Positions 1 through 6,639 of a DNA stretch of 8,215 bases are shown in pieces. The notes beneath the pieces are model-generated. The model searched no databases and was not told where the DNA came from. It worked only from the letters and a program-made list of their open reading frames with translations. The position numbers were made by a program, and so were the translations under genes. The DNA comes from an uncultured Planctomycetaceae bacterium (GTDB taxonomy: Bacteria > Planctomycetota > Planctomycetia > Planctomycetales > Planctomycetaceae). Every line of letters starts with the position of its first letter. The stretch's first letter is position 1. The stretch is from NCBI GenBank assembly GCA_903921605.1, contig CAIXQV010000598.1, positions 1-8,215 of the forward strand, in the 5' to 3' direction.

Positions 1-1
1 C

Positions 2-1399
2 TCGATGCTGTCTCGCGACGGCATCTCCCGTGCAGCAGAGTCGGACGATCATCGCAACGCCGCTGCGCAAGCGATCGCAGAGAACGTTCGTGAGCAATTT
101 GCTCCTAAAGCAAAAAGCGTCATATGGTTCTTTATGCTGGGTGGTACCAGTCATCTCGAGAGCTTTGATCCGAAGCCTGCCATCGACAAGTATTCCGGGC
201 TGACAATTGATGAGTCGCCGTTTCGCTCGTCCGTGCTCGACTCACCTTACTATCGCAAGAACGTCAGAGACTTTGCCGGCACACCTCGCGCGCTGATGGC
301 TCAGCTTTATCCCACGCAGATTGGCTTTCGTCGCCGAGGTCAAAGTGGAATCGAGGTCAGTGACTGGTGGCCTCATGTGGGTGACTGCATTGATGACATC
401 GCGGTTGTTCGGTCAATGTGGACCACAGACAACGACCATGCGGCTCAACTGCAGTTTCATACAGGGCGACATATCTTCGACGGTTTTCATCCCTCAATTG
501 GATCGTGGGTTCACTACGGGCTGGGCTCTCTCAACGACAACCTGCCGCAGTTTGTGGTGATGGGAGGCGGTCCCGGTGACTGTTGCGGTGGCGTCGGAGC
601 GCACACTGCCAGTTATCTGGGCCCGGAACATTCGGGCGTCAATATGGTGCTGGATCCTGCAAACCCGCTGCCATTTGGGACTCCGGGAGCCAGCGTGTCA
701 TTGGCTGAGCGACGCGATCAACTTGATCTGCTGAATGAACTGAACGGGATTGCCGGTGCACAGTATCCCGATGATCCGGCGATGCGGGCGCGCATTCGCA
801 GCTATGAACTGGCGTTTCGGATGCAGATGTCGGTGCCCGAGGTTGTTCGGCTCAGCGATGAAACACAACACACGCAGGAACTGTACGGTCTGAATGAACC
901 TTCAACGGAGCGCGTCGGACGATTCAGTCTTGCGGCGAGGAGACTGGTGGAACGTGGTGTAAGGTTCGTGCAAATTTACGATGACGGCTGGGATGCTCAC
1001 AGCGAGCTGATCAAGAACCATTCGACACGATGTAAAGCTGTCGATAAACCGATCGCTGGCTTGCTGAAGGATCTGAAACAGCGAGGGCTGCTGGAGGAAA
1101 CTCTGGTTGTCTGGGCGACCGAGTTTGGACGGACTCCGGGAGCAGAGCGATCCGATGGTCGTGACCACCATCCTTATGGATTCTCAGTGTGGATGGCTGG
1201 TGGCGGCTTAAAGCGTGGTGTCGTGCACGGTGCGACGGATGAGATCGGGTTTCACGCGGTTGAGCATCGCCATTATGTGACCGACATTCACGCGACGTTG
1301 CTGCATCAACTCGGTCTGGACAGTCATCGTCTCGAGTTCCCCGGACAGAAGCGTCTGGAGATTGATTTCGGTACCCCTATTCACGACATCATCGCATGA
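2..1399 (+). CDS. DUF1501 domain-containing protein, 5' end missing
   Basis: Seen: the frame is open from base 2. The first ATG, at base 5, lacks the N-terminal export signal usual in this family (normally a Tat-type leader) and sits in what looks like the tail of that leader, so the gene probably begins before the window. Numbered from that ATG, the family landmarks are GGTSH at residues 46-50, a DDGWDAH block at 326-332, EFGRTP at 373-378 and GRDHHPYGF from 385. The C-terminus is complete, ending on TGA. Known: DUF1501 proteins have an alkaline-phosphatase/sulfatase-like fold, are abundant in planctomycetes, are usually exported, and often lie next to DUF1549/DUF1553 cytochrome-like genes. 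No enzymatic activity is firmly established for the family. Inferred: its usual partner, if present, is upstream and outside the window. The next gene is convergent, so this gene probably ends its operon. Family assignment is secure; function is not. Confidence 0.93.
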   Translation, partial: SMLSRDGISRAAESDDHRNAAAQAIAENVREQFAPKAKSVIWFFMLGGTSHLESFDPKPAIDKYSGLTIDESPFRSSVLDSPYYRKNVRDFAGTPRALMAQLYPTQIGFRRRGQSGIEVSDWWPHVGDCIDDIAVVRSMWTTDNDHAAQLQFHTGRHIFDGFHPSIGSWVHYGLGSLNDNLPQFVVMGGGPGDCCGGVGAHTASYLGPEHSGVNMVLDPANPLPFGTPGASVSLAERRDQLDLLNELNGIAGAQYPDDPAMRARIRSYELAFRMQMSVPEVVRLSDETQHTQELYGLNEPSTERVGRFSLAARRLVERGVRFVQIYDDGWDAHSELIKNHSTRCKAVDKPIAGLLKDLKQRGLLEETLVVWATEFGRTPGAERSDGRDHHPYGFSVWMAGGGLKRGVVHGATDEIGFHAVEHRHYVTDIHATLLHQLGLDSHRLEFPGQKRLEIDFGTPIHDIIA

Positions 1400-1401
1400 C
1401 A

Positions 1402-1418
1402 CAAGGGCACGGCCCTTG
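1402..1418. terminator. Candidate stem-loop terminator after DUF1501
   Basis: A perfect 7-bp inverted repeat, CAAGGGC / GCCCTTG with an ACG loop, begins three bases after the DUF1501 stop codon. It has no T-run on either side, so it is not a classical intrinsic terminator. Its position between two convergent genes suits a transcription-end or RNA 3'-stabilising hairpin. Nothing else convincing is visible in the rest of the 208-base gap to the thioredoxin stop. Confidence 0.4.
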
Positions 1419-1607
1419 ACGCGGGTGGCCTGACGGCCCGATACCAAAGGAGCCGCTCACGTCGTTCTCTTTCGGTGTGAGAGATGAGAGTTACTCTACT
1501 CTATTTATTACGTGCGACAGAGCGCCGAGAAAAGAGGGCGAAGCAATCGCCGTTGCAAACAACAACTCTTGCAGAGCGCTGAATGGTGTTGTCGGGTGGC
1601 ACAGAAC

Positions 1608-2012
1608 CTACAGGCTCGATTCCAGCCACTGCTTCAGACCTTCTTCACCGCCGAAACCTCTCTTCTGAGCGATGATCTGGCCATCTTTGAAGATCATGAT
1701 TTGCGGAATCCCATTGCCAGATCCGTAGTGCGTAAACAGCTCGGGGCGTTTATCGATATCGATCTTCAGGAACTTCGCGCGGGCTGAGAATCGAGGCTCA
1801 AGGTCGTCAATGGCTGCGTCCATTCCGCGACAAGGACCACACCAGTCGGCTCCAAACTTCACAACCACAGGATGACTGTTTTCCAGCACCGCCTGCCGAA
1901 ACCAGGGATCATTGATGGGTTCAGGCTGACGTACGCCACCGCCAGCAAGGACGAACAACACTGCCAAAACGACGCCAACGCCAATAGTGATGTTTCGGTT
2001 GAGCGTATCCAT
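1608..2012 (-). CDS. Membrane-anchored thioredoxin-family protein
   Basis: This 134-residue protein has a short N-terminal segment, one hydrophobic helix at about residues 8-25, and a thioredoxin domain from about residue 36 to the end. The active site WCGPC is at residues 57-61 within FGADWCGPC, and the cis-proline follows in GIPQ (Pro103). These are the two catalytic hallmarks, and the ~100-residue domain has normal length. Known: WCGPC thioredoxins reduce or exchange disulfides in partner proteins. Inferred: with a single N-terminal anchor, few positive charges and the domain after the helix, the domain could face the periplasm and act on exported proteins, although the topology is not certain. 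The ATG at 2012 is preceded by GAAGG nine bases upstream on the minus strand, which supports this start. The gene converges with DUF1501. The nearest upstream gene on the same strand is the Cys-rich secreted protein, 392 bases away. Confidence 0.93.
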   Translation of the reverse strand: MDTLNRNITIGVGVVLAVLFVLAGGGVRQPEPINDPWFRQAVLENSHPVVVKFGADWCGPCRGMDAAIDDLEPRFSARAKFLKIDIDKRPELFTHYGSGNGIPQIMIFKDGQIIAQKRGFGGEEGLKQWLESSL

Positions 2013-2199
2013 GGTGCATGGCCTTCAGCTTCGATGGACTTCAGGGAGAGCGAACTACCAAAAGCCTGGCATATGCTCCAAAGACCGATTGGGATTGAGC
2101 CGGGAATCCGCGGTCCCGTCAGACATGCGACAACGACTGTAATTGATGTAGCGATTAAGCCGGCGAACAGAAACAAACATCTTGCTCGTCCCATGGCCT

Positions 2200-2254
2200 T
2201 GAGCCTGAGGCGCTAGCCGATTCTTCTGTCGATTCGGCTAGCGCCTCAGGCTCA
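2200..2254. repeat. 21-bp perfect palindromic stem-loop, REP-like
   Basis: The left arm at 2200-2220 is the exact reverse complement of the right arm at 2234-2254. The arms are 21 bases and the loop is 13 bases. The 12-base core at 2202-2213, AGCCTGAGGCGC, matches the core of the palindrome at 3522-3533 (AGCCGGAGGCGC) at 11 of 12 positions, so the two look like members of one dispersed family. There is no T-run. A terminator role is possible, but a repeated extragenic palindrome is the better description. Confidence 0.75.
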
Positions 2255-2287
2255 GAGTTCTTGCTTCCGGCTGCCTCAAAACCGAAA

Positions 2288-2318
2288 CGGGTGCCGAAGT
2301 CTGAGACCTCGGCACCCG
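2288..2318. terminator. 10-bp stem-loop, possible terminator
   Basis: CGGGTGCCGA at 2288-2297 pairs perfectly with TCGGCACCCG at 2309-2318. Inside, after one mismatch, GTC pairs with GAC around a TGA loop, giving 13 pairs in total. It is 86 bases beyond the stop of the minus-strand secreted gene and has no T-run. It could help end that transcript or stabilise its 3' end. Confidence 0.4.
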
Positions 2319-2326
2319 CGAGTGGT

Positions 2327-2357
2327 TTCATGGTCAGGTCACCCGACTGACCATGAA
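2327..2357. terminator. 11-bp stem-loop after the secreted-protein gene
   Basis: The arms at 2327-2337 and 2347-2357 (TTCATGGTCAG / CTGACCATGAA) are perfect reverse complements around a nine-base loop. It is the first structure after the minus-strand stop at 2405, 47 bases away, so it is the best candidate for ending that transcript. It has no T-run, so factor-independent termination is doubtful. Confidence 0.45.
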
Positions 2358-2404
2358 GGACATTATCGATTGGCGATTCTGTTGTTGTCGCCTTGATCGC
2401 GGCC

Positions 2405-3280
2405 TTAGTTGTCGTAGTCAACCACGATCATGCCATTCTTTGATTTGATGTCGACTTCATACGTTCCAAAATCCATCGTCACTCGTGTATGGCAAGGTGA
2501 GATGTGGATGCATCGAGGAGGGCATGGAGGCACACAAACCTGAACGAAGACTATTCTTTCCACGACGTCATGTTCACACATTCTGGGGTCTCGAACGGCA
2601 ACGACGACTGGCACAGCGTTCGGAGCAATGTTGCACTCATCTTCTACTCGGACGCACGTTGCCAAAGGTACCTGGCAGTCAACGATCTCTCCAATCTGAT
2701 GAGGAAACGCGGGAGCTGTCTGATAGCCGGGAGCTACTGGGTAGCCAGGATTCACCGGATACGACTGAACTGGTGGCAGTTCCTGAACAGGTGGCAAAGG
2801 CTGAACTGTATCCTGTGATGGAAAGTAGATGGGTTGGCCATAAGCCGGATTCTGATTCGAGCTTACTCGAAAGCTGATATGAGCACCGGAGCGGCTGGAG
2901 TAGTGACTGCGACCTGATCGGCCGTAACTTTCGTCTCTCAGGTTCACTCGATTCTGATCAACGTCACCGTGTCCATGGCGACCATAACTTCCCTGGTTCT
3001 GTGAGTAACCCAGATAATTCATGTCGCGGTCAGCCACGTGTATATTGCGTTTGTAGACGTCTCGTCCAGTCATTTCATGGCCACGATATCCGGAACCATG
3101 CATGTCATGTCCATCATGATCATGGTGCCCAACTGGCTGAATCGCTGGTGGAGCGTTGCGATGATGCGAGTTTCCGTTCAGGGCATTTAAGAAATCGACC
3201 AGGTCATTTGCTCTGGTCGTTGAGTTTGTTAACAACAGCAGGCCCATTAATCCCAGGCCGCGAATTACGGATGTCTTCAT
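2405..3280 (-). CDS. Secreted His-rich, Cys-rich protein of unknown function
   Basis: I do not recognise the family of this 291-residue protein. Visible parts: a signal peptide (Lys2, Arg7, then a hydrophobic run to about residue 18) with likely cleavage after TRA at residue 24; a His/Asp/Gly segment with GHHDHDGHDMH at 51-61 and further His at 39, 40 and 68; a low-complexity Gly/Tyr/Ser/Arg region at about 63-135; a Pro-rich linker with PPVQ and PGYPVAPGY units at about 160-193; and a C-terminal domain from about 199 with eight cysteines (202, 209, 216, 235, 249, 253, 257, 263), ending in short beta-strand-like segments. Inferred: an exported structural or metal-binding protein, with cysteines either paired in disulfides or binding metal. 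The start is well supported by GGAAGGA eight bases before ATG on the minus strand. The gene is divergent from the cytochrome gene. The linker composition suggests a flexible spacer between the two halves. Confidence 0.85.
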   Translation of the reverse strand: MKTSVIRGLGLMGLLLLTNSTTRANDLVDFLNALNGNSHHRNAPPAIQPVGHHDHDGHDMHGSGYRGHEMTGRDVYKRNIHVADRDMNYLGYSQNQGSYGRHGHGDVDQNRVNLRDESYGRSGRSHYSSRSGAHISFRVSSNQNPAYGQPIYFPSQDTVQPLPPVQELPPVQSYPVNPGYPVAPGYQTAPAFPHQIGEIVDCQVPLATCVRVEDECNIAPNAVPVVVAVRDPRMCEHDVVERIVFVQVCVPPCPPRCIHISPCHTRVTMDFGTYEVDIKSKNGMIVVDYDN

Positions 3281-3287
3281 TGCAGTG

Positions 3288-3294
3288 TCCTTCC
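3288..3294 (-). promoter_or_regulatory. Strong ribosome-binding site for the secreted protein
   Basis: The minus strand reads GGAAGGA, then eight bases, then the ATG at 3280. It is the clearest Shine-Dalgarno-like site in the window and fixes the start of the secreted His/Cys-rich protein. Confidence 0.7.
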
Positions 3295-3321
3295 GTCTTG
3301 AGCAGGGGTGACTTGGATGTT

Positions 3322-3341
3322 GGCATCAGTTCATTGATGCC
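3322..3341. promoter_or_regulatory. Stem-loop in the leader of the secreted-protein gene
   Basis: GGCATCA at 3322-3328 and TGATGCC at 3335-3341 form a perfect 7-bp inverted repeat with a six-base loop. It lies 41 bases upstream of the minus-strand start at 3280, just before the ribosome-binding site. It could be an operator dyad or an mRNA leader hairpin; the sequence alone does not decide. Confidence 0.35.
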
Positions 3342-3510
3342 GTTCTTCTGATAATTCATTTCCCGTGCCAATCTCCGGTTCGACGGATTCCGAACGAAAA
3401 CAGGCGTGTTTTACGACTTTGCCTCAAGCTGACTGATCGCTCGCTGTCATCACTTGTGCTCAGAACATGTCAGAATGATGACACTCCTTTGGCCGAATGT
3501 TGGCTCGACC

Positions 3511-3574
3511 GTTTACCGCCCAGCCGGAGGCGCCCGCCAACTCAAAAGCCGGCGCCTCCGGCTGGGCGGTAAAC
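3511..3574. repeat. 24-bp perfect palindromic stem-loop, REP-like
   Basis: The left arm at 3511-3534 (beginning GTTTACCGCCCAGCC) is the exact reverse complement of the right arm at 3551-3574. The loop is 16 bases. It is the strongest inverted repeat in the window and sits between divergent genes, where a terminator is not needed. Its core at 3522-3533 matches the core of the palindrome at 2202-2213 at 11 of 12 positions. This points to a mobile or dispersed extragenic palindrome; a regulatory dyad or cruciform is the alternative. Confidence 0.78.
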
Positions 3575-3743
3575 AGAAGTGCGCAGGATGCGACTCAATT
3601 CATAAACCGCGACCGTCTCGGGCTCAATGTGTCAGCCTGTTCGTGATCCGGAAACGCGGCGTCTCACTGCGTTGCTTTCCCGAGCCGGGTTCTGCAAGAT
3701 TCCTCCCTCCACTTTTCTGCCGAACTGCTTTGAGACACTGACC

Positions 3744-6572
3744 ATGATGTCCCGCCATCTTTCTGTCCAATTTGCTCTGTGTTCTGTAATAGCATCTTTG
3801 TCCACGCTGAGTCAGGCTGCAGACCAACACGTCATCGTCCCGGGCTACGAACGCTTTCGAGCAGAGAAGCTGACAAGCGTTGAAGCAGGATCACTCCTGA
3901 TCTCGGAGCTGAACTGTCAGTCATGCCATGGAAAACTTCTTGATCGACCCGTGCCACCTCGACTAGCGCCCATCCTGACACAGGTTGGCGAACGGTCCAG
4001 TGCGGAGTATCTGAAACGGTTCCTGGCAGATCCTCAGGCGGAGAAGCCTGGTTCTGCGATGCCACGTCTCACACATTTGAAGACGGATCCAGCGACCGTT
4101 GATGCGCTCACGGCGTTCCTGACTCAGGGTTCGGCATGGCGAGCCACTGCGGTTGGCGTCGATGCTGTCCGCCGAGGTGAAGAGCTGTTTCACAAAGTGG
4201 GTTGTGCAGCATGTCATTCAGATCGTCGAGACAACGCTGTTATCGACCAGATTCGCCGGGGGATCTCAGCCGGGCAGGCCACTGAAGAGGACGAAGAAGA
4301 CACTGAGGATAAGCCGGTGACAAAGTGGACTCGTCCCGCTTTCGCGATGCCTTTAGGAAAGCTGGAACAGAAATACAGCCTCTCCAGTCTGATCAACTTT
4401 CTGAGAGATCCCCATGCCGTTCGTCCATCGGGTCGAATGCCAGCATTGAATCTGACTCCGGAAGAAGCTCGCGACATCGCTAGCTATCTGCTGAAGGACG
4501 TCGACGTCGAACCGAATATCAACTTCGAGTACTTTGAAGGTGACTGGCAGAAGGTTCCGGATTTCACGCAACTGAAAGCTGTCTCATCGGGCAAGACCAC
4601 TGACTTTTCCGTGGGAGTCTCGCCGAAGGACGAACTGTTTGCTTTGCGATTCAGCGGCTTTGTGCACCTGCCCAAAGACGGACGTTATCGCTTTCATCTG
4701 AGTTCTGATGACGGTGCTCGATTGCTGATCAATGGAGAAGTCATTGTTGATAACGATGGAATCCACCCCGGCGGATTTCGCGACGGGGAGGCCGAAGACA
4801 AGGCGGGTGCGTATGAACTCGTCGTGGAGTATTTCGAGTACCACGGGCAGGAAGAACTGGCCGTCGAAATTGAAGGCCCGGAGTTGCCTCGCCAGCCTCT
4901 TGCAGGACTGGTCACTCTGACAAAGGATCTTCGCGCCGCAGAAACCACAGCCGTGCCAGCGGCTTCTCCGGAGCTGGTTGAGAAAGGTCTACAGGCGTTT
5001 CAGTCTCTGGGTTGTGCGGCCTGCCATCAGCATGGCGATGGAGATAAGAAGCTGGCCTGGACCGGGAAAGCTCCGGTGTTCACAGCGATGAAAACATCCG
5101 GAGGCTGTCTCGCGGAAAAGCCCGCAGACAACATTCCGGCGTTTGCTCTGACGGAACAGCAGAGAACCGATATCACAGCCGCACTGGAGGCCGCTCGTCA
5201 ATCACCAGACGCTGGCAAATCACCAAACGATCCTTCTCTGGCCGCTAAAGCCATTCATGACACGTTGCTGACACTGAATTGCTATGCCTGCCACACCCGA
5301 GGTTCGCTGGGAGGTGTTTCTGAGCCGATGAATCACCTGTTCGTGGGAAGCATTCCCGAGATGGGCGACGAAGGGCGAATTCCCCCATCCCTGGACGGCG
5401 CGGGTGATAAGTTGAATGAGAACTGGCTGAAAACGATTCTGAACGAAGGAGCCAAGGACCGACCTTACATGGCGACTCGTATGCCAAAATTCGGGTCCAG
5501 CCAAACCGGATCGCTGGTCACCCTGTTTGCCTCCACAGATGCACTCGGCGAAGACAAGCCGGTCACTTTTCCAGAACCCGAACATCGTATCAAAGCCGAT
5601 GCCCGTCTGATGATTGGTGATCAGGCGCTGTCCTGCATCAAGTGCCATACGTTCGACAAGTATGCCGCGACTGGAATTCAGTCACTGGATATGACAACGA
5701 TGACTCGCCGCCTGCGTCGGGAGTGGTTTCATCGGTATCTGCTGGATCCACAGAAGTATCGCAGCGGAACTCGCATGCCGGCTGCCTGGCCGAAGGGACG
5801 CTCGGTCGTACCGCATATTCTGAATGGTGATTCGGATGTGCAGATTGAAGCCATCTGGGCCTATCTGCTGGATGGCAAGAACGCCAAGGTGCCCAGCGGA
5901 TTGCAGCGGGAGGCGATCGAACTCATGCCTGGCGATCGTCCGATCATCTATCGCAACTTTCTGGAAGGCCTGTCTCCTCGAGGCATCGCGGTGGGGTTCG
6001 CTGCGAAGGCTCATTTTGCCTGGGACGCGGAACACATGACGCCACGATTGATCTGGCATGGCGCCTTTATTGACGCCTCAAAGCACTGGGTCGATCGTGG
6101 TCCCGGCAATCAGGTTCCGCTGGGAGATCATGTGATGACGCTACCCGCCGGGCCGCCTCTGGCTTCGCTGGAATCGCTGGATGGTGCCTGGCCCGATGGA
6201 AATCCGCGAGAAAACGGCTTCGCTTTCAAGGGCTACTCTTTGGACAAAGCGGGCGTTCCGACGTTCAAGTATCGCTGGAACGAAACAAACGTGACAGACA
6301 CTATCCTGCCATTCGAAACCAGTCCGGACAACGGGCTGCAAAGAACCATCACTGTCGCGCCTGCCGGCAAGCTGGAGAATGCGTGGCTGCGAATTGCCAG
6401 CGGACAAACCGCTGAGGAGAGCGATGGCGCCGTCATTGTCGATGGCGTTCGCTTTCAGATTGAGGGCAAAGAGCCGATCGTGCGGACGATCAATAATCGC
6501 CGGGAGCTGTTAATCCCGATGACGGTCAACGCTGGAGAAACAGCGACGGTCCGGATCATCATGACCTGGTAA
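3744..6572 (+). CDS. Secreted penta-heme cytochrome c with PA14 domain
   Basis: This 942-residue protein starts with a signal peptide (MMSRHLSV..., cleavage near SQAA, about residue 25). Five CXXCH heme sites lie at residues 58-62, 154-158, 424-428, 513-517 and 631-635. Probable distal methionines in 'MP' motifs follow at 106, 232, 580 and 678; the third site has none. A PA14 domain fills about 258-380 ([18 protein letters not shown] pattern), with an acidic patch at about 179-190. Residues 744-942 are cysteine-free and beta-rich, of unknown role. Known: CXXCH sites bind heme c covalently in the periplasm, and PA14 often binds carbohydrate. Inferred: an electron-transfer subunit, possibly glycan-bound, serving the propeller protein 67 bases downstream. 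The frame is open from an ATG at 3627, but the signal peptide places the start at 3744 (or the next ATG, 3747); the ribosome-binding site (GAGA, 3732-3735) is weak. Confidence 0.93.
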   Translation: MMSRHLSVQFALCSVIASLSTLSQAADQHVIVPGYERFRAEKLTSVEAGSLLISELNCQSCHGKLLDRPVPPRLAPILTQVGERSSAEYLKRFLADPQAEKPGSAMPRLTHLKTDPATVDALTAFLTQGSAWRATAVGVDAVRRGEELFHKVGCAACHSDRRDNAVIDQIRRGISAGQATEEDEEDTEDKPVTKWTRPAFAMPLGKLEQKYSLSSLINFLRDPHAVRPSGRMPALNLTPEEARDIASYLLKDVDVEPNINFEYFEGDWQKVPDFTQLKAVSSGKTTDFSVGVSPKDELFALRFSGFVHLPKDGRYRFHLSSDDGARLLINGEVIVDNDGIHPGGFRDGEAEDKAGAYELVVEYFEYHGQEELAVEIEGPELPRQPLAGLVTLTKDLRAAETTAVPAASPELVEKGLQAFQSLGCAACHQHGDGDKKLAWTGKAPVFTAMKTSGGCLAEKPADNIPAFALTEQQRTDITAALEAARQSPDAGKSPNDPSLAAKAIHDTLLTLNCYACHTRGSLGGVSEPMNHLFVGSIPEMGDEGRIPPSLDGAGDKLNENWLKTILNEGAKDRPYMATRMPKFGSSQTGSLVTLFASTDALGEDKPVTFPEPEHRIKADARLMIGDQALSCIKCHTFDKYAATGIQSLDMTTMTRRLRREWFHRYLLDPQKYRSGTRMPAAWPKGRSVVPHILNGDSDVQIEAIWAYLLDGKNAKVPSGLQREAIELMPGDRPIIYRNFLEGLSPRGIAVGFAAKAHFAWDAEHMTPRLIWHGAFIDASKHWVDRGPGNQVPLGDHVMTLPAGPPLASLESLDGAWPDGNPRENGFAFKGYSLDKAGVPTFKYRWNETNVTDTILPFETSPDNGLQRTITVAPAGKLENAWLRIASGQTAEESDGAVIVDGVRFQIEGKEPIVRTINNRRELLIPMTVNAGETATVRIIMTW

Positions 6573-6639
6573 CTCTCTTGCTCTGGTATTTCAGTTTCCT
6601 ACAAGTCTCGCCATCGCCCACCGCGTTCAGGTTATCACC

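Larger units (their letters stand above)
2013..2404. other. Intergenic region with three stem-loops
   Basis: This 392-base stretch lies between the secreted Cys-rich gene and the thioredoxin gene and holds three perfect stem-loops in 158 bases, listed separately. Two minus-strand reading frames cross it. One (2155-2421) opens with TTG inside the upstream gene and runs through all three stem-loops. The other (1859-2194) has a hydrophobic N-terminus but overlaps the thioredoxin gene by 154 bases. Neither is convincing as a gene. The thioredoxin promoter should be in the lower part (about 2013-2199), but no clear -35/-10 pair was found. Confidence 0.6.
3281..3743. other. Divergent intergenic region
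   Basis: This 463-base stretch separates the divergently transcribed secreted-protein and cytochrome genes and should hold both promoters. It contains a ribosome-binding site and a small stem-loop for the minus-strand gene, a weak 8-bp inverted repeat (TGTCATCA at 3445-3452 and TGATGACA at 3476-3483), and the 24-bp palindrome at 3511-3574. From 3627 the cytochrome frame is open, but that part looks untranslated. No confident -35/-10 pair was identified. Confidence 0.6.

Noticed and set aside
1480..1510. Imperfect inverted repeat of GAGAG/CTCTA units followed by an AT-rich run, considered as a terminator for thioredoxin
   Set aside because: The arms do not pair well, the loop is too short, and the T-rich run is on the wrong side for the minus-strand gene.
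1400..1607. Searched for a small gene or RNA between DUF1501 and thioredoxin
   Set aside because: The short frames here have no ribosome-binding site or domain, and only the 7-bp stem-loop at 1402-1418 stands out.
2155..2421. Minus-strand 88-codon reading frame between the secreted-protein and thioredoxin genes
   Set aside because: It opens with TTG inside the upstream gene, runs through all three stem-loops, and its Ser/Glu/Ala-rich middle is simply the translated 21-bp palindrome. There is no recognisable domain.
2485..2877. Plus-strand reading frame opposite the secreted His/Cys-rich gene
   Set aside because: It lies entirely within the minus-strand gene, which has a signal peptide, a strong ribosome-binding site and patterned cysteines. 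The plus-strand product has none of these.
3445..3483. 8-bp inverted repeat with a 23-base loop, considered as an operator
   Set aside because: The short arms and long spacing make chance likely. It is mentioned only as context for the intergenic region.
3627..3743. 39-codon in-frame extension at the 5' end of the cytochrome gene
   Set aside because: The extension is not hydrophobic and would bury the clear signal peptide that starts at 3744, blocking export of a protein that needs periplasmic heme attachment.
5220..5648. 142-codon minus-strand frame inside the cytochrome gene
   Set aside because: It is antisense to two CXXCH modules and has no ribosome-binding site or recognisable domain.
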